A stretch of DNA of 64,000 nt. Source: Prostheceraeus crozeri. Its lineage: Eukaryota > Platyhelminthes > Polycladida > Euryleptidae. Under the pieces are notes generated by a model. The model had not been told where the DNA came from. It searched no databases and saw nothing but the letters and a program-made list of their open reading frames with translations. The number at the start of each line of letters is the position of its first letter. Within the stretch, counting starts at the first letter, position 1. Below, piece by piece: positions 50,201 through 59,200 of the stretch. The DNA lies in contig CAJQUW010007426.1 of the NCBI GenBank assembly GCA_907163375.1, positions 62,001 through 126,000 of the forward strand, written 5' to 3'. The translations under genes were made by a program, and so were the position numbers.

Positions 50201-53200
50201 TGAATTATCTCTCACAGAAATTTATTGGCGAAGGGTAAGAAAAAATATTAGTCAAAAATCACAAGATGCTCGACGTTACGTGTCGCAGACACATACTCAT
50301 GGAACTTTGGTGAGTCAAATACATTGACAGTCAATGCTTAGGCCTGCTGTGTATACAAATCAGCGATAATTAACGTTCATCAGCTCATGTTTGCGGTTCA
50401 TAGCAGGTTTGGGTACTTCTATTCCACCCCCACATTTTCAGTTTACATTCACTTCTCTTGCTCCTGGAGTCCTGAGTGTAGTCTCATTTCATGATCAACG
50501 TCGCAAAAGCGGTGTGTAAAATTCCTCTGGTATGGTGAAATGTACGATACTTGCTTTTCTAACTAGTATCCAAGGACCAATCTCTTATGACAGGGTTCAA
50601 GTAAATCTTCTCAGGGCTGTTTGTGCTATCCTTCTATGACAGTACCATCTTCTCTTTGGTGAAATCGGAAAAATTGGAATATGTTGGGGGGGATAAGCTG
50701 TTGGGAGAGAGCGAGAAAGAAGCACCCAGGTTTGCAAAGGTCAATAAGCTTGGCTTCAGAAATCCGAGCACGGACATGGTCAGTCTGACAGTCAAGGAAA
50801 TCAACATTAAAAATCAATAGATAATGGAGAATCAGGGTGATAAGAGATCGTATATTCAGAAATGGCACTCTTACTATCCAAATTAATAATGCTGCGGCGA
50901 GGCTCATGAAAACGTAAATAGAAAGAGCGGTTAGTGGAGCAGATGTAGGCATCGTGACAAAAGTTAAAGCGCAAGCCCTTTTCGTTCCTGGTTCAACATC
51001 GGAGAAGCTCCATCTTTTAAGAAATATTGTGGCTGTTCTGCTCTGCAAAACCCTTCTGAATAAATCACAATCCCTGTTTAATCGCGTGTCGCTATCGGAA
51101 AAAGACGACAGAGACCTCAATGCTGCAGCCAGCGCTGTGTGTGGCTGACATCACCGAGAATTGCTCGACGTGTAGCTAGAGAACTGCGCCTCGAGTTGCG
51201 GATCGACGACGGTAATTCAACTTAACTGATGCCATAGAATCGATTCGGACCAACTTAAAAAATTGACCGGAATACATATTAAAGGATGCGTTTACACGAC
51301 CAACTAGATTGCTTACACTTTTCGATCCATGATGAGTCAGAAACGAATGGACAAACAGCGGAAACAAAGACATGCCTGCTATGATCGTTCTTCGTGCTTC
51401 AACAGACAGAATCCGGACAATAGAATGAATGGTGATATCTACGGTATTGTTTTCTCTTATCTAGAGAGGAGAACAGATGGTGGTACCAGTCTGGACTCTG
51501 ATTGCGGGTCTACACCTTTTTAATCTCAAGTTCAGAAGTTTTAAAATGAAATTCAGAAATTTTAAAGTCAAATTCAGAAATGTTAAAATCAATGTCAAGT
51601 ATTAAAATCAAATTCAGAAATTTTAAAGTCATTCAGAAAATTTAAAATCTATTTCAGAAAAAAATTTAACATTTAAAAACTATCAAAGAACACTATATTC
51701 TCAGTAACTAAACACATTGGATCGCTTCAACCGCTTTGGTTAACGCCCACATTTCAATAAAAAAGTTCTGTCATTTTACCAATGCCCAACTTCCATGGCT
51801 TCCGCAGCAGCAAAGAAAGTATGACTGTGTTGACAGCAGCGGGCACAGTCCTGACCAGTTATGCTGTGGATTGCGTTTTCTATTCTAGTTTCTACATATT
51901 GCAGTCGCTGTTATCCAAGATTGTCAAGACTTACATTGGGCACCGACATATTCCACTTTACATGTGACTTCAATTTCGACCAAATTTGCTCAATGGGATT
52001 GAGCATCGGTGAGTATGGTCCACATCTCAAAATAGTGAGTCCAGGATTCGTCTCAATGCGTTGTCACAGTCGACCACAACATGCTCAGGAAGAATCTGGC
52101 AACTATTCGAACATTACATTGACCCATTCAACAGCGTTCTCTGACTTGAAAGCTCCACGTCTATCTATAGGTCATGTGTACGATCGAGTAGTATGTAAAG
52201 GAACCGATGACATGAATGTTTCTGCCCTTCGATGTTGGTGCAAGAACAATTGCTCTATCACCTTGTCGGGTACGTCCTTGAGTTCTGCGACAGAACAGGT
52301 TAAATTCGTTTCATCAATCCAAATAAAGGTTTTGCCCTATCGCATCAGTTCAGTTGCGGCTAATACGTAATCGTGTCGCTTGCGCTTCACGTCTTGGGTA
52401 TTCATCGGCACAGTTACTTGCGCGTCGAAAGGTCGTAGAACTTCATCTTTTAACTCCTTCAAAGTAATTTGGGGGCGATTTTCAATTGTTTCACACAAGT
52501 AGTCGATTTGATTGATTCTTTGTCTATCAGCTTCGTTTACTTTATTGTACTTTCCTCTGAGACATGACGAAATGACGATACGAGTTGTTCGAAGTGATAC
52601 AAGCTGGATAACTATGAAAGAGACAGAAGCTTGTATGCTGACCTATGGACTTCTAAATAAAACAGTTTCTGGACAAGCAACTCCACACCACTAGAGGTCG
52701 CACAGATGTCTACATTAAAGACCCAGTCCGCCCAAATTTACCTAACGTTTTTTCACGCAATCATGTTAATTCCCTATGTGGTGAATCTGTCTACATGCTA
52801 TGACAAACGATTGTACCGTGGATCAGCTAACAATGGCTGTTTCTTTCTCGAGTGATGACGTCACTAGTGGAATCACCCGCCGGCTGCCGTGAAAGTCTCT
52901 ACAACAGCGACAACGCTGCATGGAGTTAACAAACATCGACTGCTTTGCTCGCTCTGCATCAAAGTGAAATCTCTCTTCTCGTTTGTTAGCGAAGCTGCTT
53001 GGTGATCATCCTAAGTGTGAAACATGTCTCAGTCCTGTGCAGTTTTTGGGTGCAACACAAATAAGAAAATTCACCCAAATTTGAGTTTCTTTTCAATACC
53101 CGAAAAATACTCTGACATCCGAAGACAGTGGATCTGAGTGATCTCTAGAGAAAATTTCACAATAAACTCGAACACAAAAAATTTGCGAAAAATTCACGAA

Positions 53201-56200
53201 TAAATCAACAGATAACCGTGACAATAGGTAATTTGCATTAGAATTCAAATAATTCAAGATAATAATCTAACATGTGTACTACAAATCCATGTATTATAAA
53301 ATATGGCCAGAAGCTAAAGAAGGACAGGCTATCAGCACGTTAAAAAGCATGCATTTATAGAAATAAACTAAATGTGATGAACAGTTTTCACGATCATATT
53401 CGTACTCAGCACCTCAAAATATCCTTTTCCCACTTATTTTGTAATACATTAAAAACTTTAAATCGATTTTTTTGGGTAATGTTGTAAATTTATTTAATTA
53501 TTGTGCAAAGGACGTAAATATGATATTTACATCGCAGTGTCAGAATCATGAAAAGAAAACCCTTTGTATTTCTGATAGCTATGACCACACATGATGGAAT
53601 GACTAGACGATTATGACGGCCCAAACTCCTGTTGTACATTATATCCAATGCACAAAATTACAGTAGGCTATATGTCGGTAAAGTTCTGGTGTTCGCTGAT
53701 CTGCACCGGGTGCTTTTGCCAAAAAAGAAGCATAGCGATGGACATGTCTAGCACTCCCTGATTCAAGCATGTAGCTTGAAAATCAGAGTTGTAAGTGATA
53801 CATCCATTATAGCGTTTTTCATCAACACTATCTTGTTCAAGGCAGCAAACACACTCTCTTGATGAAGGCATAACTTCACAGTTCGCACATAAACACCATG
53901 ACGATGATGTCAATAACCGCCGTTCGTCTGGACAAATCACTTGAGGATGCATGTCCTCTTCAGTCTCTTCAGTTGGATGAGCGACACCTGCTTCAGAATA
54001 CTCGCCTTTTGTCTTCCTTGACACTTTACTGGGCTCAAACGCATACCCAGTTATTTCTTTATCTGTAATAAACTGACAAGAATTATTCATAGATTTATTA
54101 ATGAGAATAAGATCAGGCTTTCAAGTGAGTATTTTTTTCATTTTCATTTATTTATGTCCTTATTTTGTAAAAGTGTTATTCATATTCATGTTCATGCGTA
54201 ATTCGACACTAATTTTCATTTTTGAAACTATCTTGGAATTAGAATCACTTATCTTGAAGCGAAGACGATATAATGAAGGTGAGAATATAATGTGAGCTGA
54301 GACTGATCCAAAACATTTGTGCCACGATGTTATTTGCGAGATGCGAGTAATAATGTAGACTTAAAATTTACATGTATTTAGATGATTTTGTGACTAGGTT
54401 AATCCGAAAATCTTTTTGGACGCTCTGGCGAAAACCTCAATTTGAATGTGAAATATTGATAAAACCAGGTAACGGCAAAAGTTTATTTTTGAGTTTTGAG
54501 ACCATTATTTTTTGTTATTCATTTTCTTTTTTGAGTTTCATACTTTAAAAAAAGATGAATAAAGTAGGATACAGGTGACAAATATATTCAATGCAATTAT
54601 TTTTTTGCATTTTTCAAGACACAATGCACTGGACTCATATCTGTTATCAAATTAATTTGATATCTGGCATCAAATTAATGCTATCTGGTATCAAAAAATG
54701 CGACAAAAATTTATCATCTTCGTCGCGTTCATTAGTTCATTGCGCCTAATTCATTCAGTTCATCGCTAATTCGTAATTCTGACAAAATCGTAAATTATGC
54801 TGTATTAAGGTAAAATATGAAACTATGGGCGTTATCATAATACTGCATCAGAAATCTAATATGTGAAATACTCAAGTGAAATATCGTAAAATTATATCAT
54901 CTGGTATCAATAAATGCGATAAACATTTATCATCTTCATCGCGTTCCTTAGTTCATTGCGCCTTATACATGTACATTCAGTTCATCGCTAATTCGTAGTT
55001 CTGACAAATTCGTAAATGATGATGTACTAATGTAAAATATGAAAATTTGGGCATTGTCCTGACTCTGTATTATAAATCTACCGCACCAAAATGAAACAGG
55101 ATCACGTACTTTCTTTAGAAGCTGCCATGATCGATTGCTTGGCGATTCCGCTTGCTGTTTCAGCGTCAGCAAGGGGCGAGTCCGCGGCTGATGTCAATAG
55201 GCTGTACTGTTGTCTGCTCCTTTGACTTCCTCGAATGACGTCACGAGAATACTTTCATCGGCACCGAGTGTGTTAATGCATCTCGATACGAACGAATGAA
55301 TATGCACACAGTTCCTTAAACATCATGAGCTATCTAAACAGGGTAACATGAAAAATTGGGCGGACTGGGTCTTTAACATGCGAAAAATAGGAATCCAAAG
55401 TAGCAGTTCAACTGCTGAGTATGCATTTAATGTGATGTCAATCTCCTGATTCGTCAGAATTCAGGCTTGAATTTGCATCACGCTCAATGGAAGATTGATC
55501 TTCTTTCCCATCGAGACTACACCTAGGGACAATCTTGGATAACAGCGACTGCAATATGTAGAAACTAGAATAGAAAACGCAATCCACAGCATAACTGGTG
55601 AGGACTGTGCCCGCTGCTGTCAACACAGTCATACTTTCTTTGCTGCTGCGGAAGCCATGGAAGTTGGGCATTGGTAAAATGACAGAACTTTTTTATGGAA
55701 ATGTGGGCGTTAACCAAAGCGGTTGAAGCGATCCAATGTGTTTAGTTACTGAGAATATAGTGTTCTTTGATAGTTTTTAAATGTTAAATTTTTTTCTGAA
55801 ATAGATTTTAAAATTTCTGAATTTGATTTTAATACTTGACATTGATTTTAACATTTCTGAATTTGACTTTAAAATTTCTGAATTTCATTTTAAAACTTCT
55901 GAACTTGAGATTAAAAAGGTGTAGTTCAGAACTTCTATGTCGTGATTTTGAGATAACTTCTGATGTAAATACCGTATAACCTGCATTTTTCAAGCAGAGT
56001 AAGATACACATGAGGGATATCATATCACCTGTCTGAATATGGATGAAATTGGACCGTTTACAAAGCCTGTAGACATGAAAGAGCTGAAAGAAAATAACAA
56101 TAATTGATCTTGTGACCACAGACTCGTGATTCTTTTTTGCATTTTTTGCATGATTGATCTTCATAATCCATTGCAAACGATCCTGAGCAGAGTGATACTC

Positions 56201-59200
56201 CAGCATGTCTTTCAACGATTCTACAGGCGATTTTGTGATTCTATCTTTAATGGTCGGCCATGTCATTGATTTTCACCAATTGATCGTCGGTTCAAATGGA
56301 TTATCTTTCAGGTTCATGGAAGACACTAATACATGTATAACACCCGTTGCTCGCCAGTTTATGAAGAATTTTCTGTTCTGTTCGTTAAGACTTCTCCTGA
56401 CGTATCGTCCACAATCAACACTACAGAATATCATTTCATCTAATTCATTGACACGTTCACATAACTGAGAGATGTTGTTTGATGCGCATGCATCCAATGT
56501 AAGTAAATTTATTAAATAATGAAAGTTTCCTCCCGTTGAGTCCACAAGCATATTTGCAAACTACACAACATTGAATTCACAAATGACTCTACATTGAAAT
56601 GATATTGTCTCCGTTATGAATGCATGTTGGAGATATTTCATATCCTCTCTGGATAACATATATCTAGCAATTCGACCTCTATGGTCCATTCTTTTCTGAC
56701 TCATCATAGATCGAGGGGGGTTGGAACCCAATAAGGAGGGAGTTAAACCATAAGAAACAATGTCTGTTGAACGTAGTTTTTGAGCGACCTATTAGCTAAA
56801 CCATATCGGCTAACTTCCTAGTCTCTCTTAACTTTTACAGACACAGAGTGGAAACATATGGAAAATTAATCAAGAGTGAATCAGCTATTTCATTGGAGGT
56901 ACATGCTCCTTGATTTTGAGTAGTTCATAAATGTATTCTTTTTTATTAAACTGTAATCAATTTCATTTCAGTGCGTTAGTAATGATGAAATGCAAGAAAT
57001 AATTAATGGAGAAACAGCAGGTAACAGCACCCAATTTTTTTAGAAATGCAAGAAAACCTTTTCACCAATTCTTTAATTGCACAGATTCGGCAGTCATTAA
57101 TGTGCAAGGATATCGTAAAGGAAAGAAGCAACGTACTGAATGTGGATTTAATGACCAACCAATAGATAACAACAACTTGGCAGATGCTTTGCCCAATGAT
57201 TCCAACAAATCGTATGGAGAAGGAGTAAACAATTTCAAAGTTGATGATGACGTTGTTTTGCTTGATGGATTGTCTTCCGAAGCTTCATTGAACCAAAATA
57301 TCACCAACGTTTCTCCTCTACAAGATAATATCAGTAAGTTGTAATGAATATCTCTTATTATATTTCTGTTATATCTCTGTTATAAGAAGTCACTAAAGAT
57401 TCTTAAATTGACCCTTGTATACTAGATTATCCTTGAAATTGAGATCTAGTCCGTCAATAGCGTCAGATATCAAATTAACTGCTCACCTGTTGTCGCATTA
57501 AATATGTAAGTGCTCTTTCAAGTACATGCTTTCACGAAAGCAATTTGATCATGACATTGATTGCGCAACAATTATGCAATGAGAACTGGATGATTTCAAA
57601 ATTCTCATTTGGTCGTTCTAGGGCTCTGACATTTCTTCAATCTTACTACCAAGAAATATAGCATTTGGTGGGATATTTTCAAGAAATATGCATTCAAGGA
57701 ATATATAGCAGTGATTTAAGCCTGTGCGAAAACCTTCTTCACGAGAAGAATATTCAATTATCAGCGCAGATATCCCCTTTTTCGCATTTGAAGACATTGA
57801 AATTTACATTTTATCGCTATTCTTGTGTGTTATCGTTAAACGTAAGGGTTATATTGCATTCATCATTTATTTGATGTTTTTTGATGTTACATGGAAAACA
57901 CAAATACACACATCATTCAATTATGCACCCTTGTATAGATTTCTGAAGTAGTTCTAAAGCTACCATATTTCTTCGACGCAGAACTAAAATTATGGTTATG
58001 TTATACAGTAGAATTCGCATATATCGGCTTCGGCTATATCGGCGGTTTCTTTTTGTCCCGGCAGAATTTCCTATCTTTTCCATATAATCGAGTTCGCTTA
58101 TATCGGCTTCGGCTATATCGGCGATTCGCCTATATCGGCGCATTTTCGCTGTCCCTGACAGAAAAAAATTCGTTTATAACGGCGGATTTCCTGGAAATCC
58201 TCAAGCGATGTGTTTTGCCTAGAAGAGTCACTAGAATGACAGTATATGTGGACGCGGATGGCTGCAGATTCTGTTAGGACTATCCGATTCTAACTATTCT
58301 AGTGGCATGTGAAAATTTAGATCTTCTACAATTCATCTCGATCATGTTTGGGGGTTTGATCAAAATTGTAGAATCTAGCAGCCGAGGAAAGATAAGTAGA
58401 CTTGCCACTGTATCTCACTGATAATTCTCACATAATTAGTCTTTCATTCGACGTGATGATTGCATTGTTAACGCCTTCACCTACGATGCTATTGTCAGAC
58501 CTGACTTAGTGACTGTTGCGTCATCAAAGGAGCACAAGCTACCGTCGAAAACATTGTTGAGTTCGATGCATGTCCTCTCTCTAGACAGAAAGCGGCTCGC
58601 CACCCCATCCATCTCTATGGTTTCGCCTGCACGTGACTCTTAGCAGCGTCTTGATTTATGCAAACTCTTCTTTGTTTTGTGCTTCATATAGCAGGTAAGC
58701 ATGTAGGCATGAAGAAGCTTCAATCTTCTTGATTCAAAAAGCATACTCAGTTTTTGACAAACATAGTGATATCCGGTTTGCGATACTTACGTTGCAAGCA
58801 TCAGTTCAGAAAGGCACAATTTTTAGATATCTATTGATTACATAGACACAATTACATGTACATGTACTGTACATGTTGGACAGTAAGTCAATATGTACAT
58901 GTATTTAAGTATAGCAACGCAATAATTCATGAGTCAATACACGTATATACATTGCATGATGCATGGCATGATCTCAGAGCTCGTGTAGATTTCATAAAAC
59001 TTCAAAATTCAGGGAGTTCGCATATATCGGCGGTTCGCGTATATCGGCGGTTTTCGTCTGTCCCTTGAGGCGCCGATATATGCGAATTCTACTGTAGCAG
59101 GACGGGAACTACTGACACCTTCTTCCTAAATTCGCGCATGAAGGGCTTAATAGCATCAAATAAATAATGAAAGCAGTATAGGCCTTACGTTTAACGATAA

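Larger units (their letters stand above)
52719..55372 (+). mobile_element. Kolobok-type transposon (2.65 kb) with TTAA target site
   Basis: The ends AGACCCAGTCCGCCCAA and TTGGGCGGACTGGGTCT are 17-bp perfect inverted repeats flanked by TTAA (52715-52718, 55373-55376). TTAA duplication plus a THAP-coding start (53024) is diagnostic of Kolobok rather than piggyBac. It also carries a minus-strand P2X7-tail-like frame (53668-54090). A tandemly related AT-rich block (TATCTGGTATCAA..., ATTTATCATCTTC) is repeated at 54690-54780 and 54900-54990. No full transposase is seen, so it is probably non-autonomous. Confidence 0.75.
51513..55921 (-). mobile_element. Tc1/IS630-type transposon with ~400-bp inverted ends
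   Basis: The left arm (51513-51925) and right arm (55528-55921) are inverted copies starting CACCTTTTTAATCTCAAG, flanked by TA (51511-51512, 55922-55923). Inside the left arm, on the minus strand, is transposase: FIWIDETNL (first Asp of the DDE region), then [20 protein letters not shown] (the typical C-terminal catalytic block), and inside the arm itself [20 protein letters not shown] to a stop. Stops interrupt it. The transposase C-terminus is therefore present in both arms. A Kolobok element sits inside. Confidence 0.72.

Noticed and set aside
50626-51120. 164-codon minus-strand frame
   Set aside because: No recognisable motif or biased composition, inside an intron rich in transposon debris.
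53668-54090. P2X7 ion-channel gene
   Set aside because: Only the cysteine-rich C-tail domain is present, with no transmembrane or extracellular part, and it sits inside a Kolobok element.
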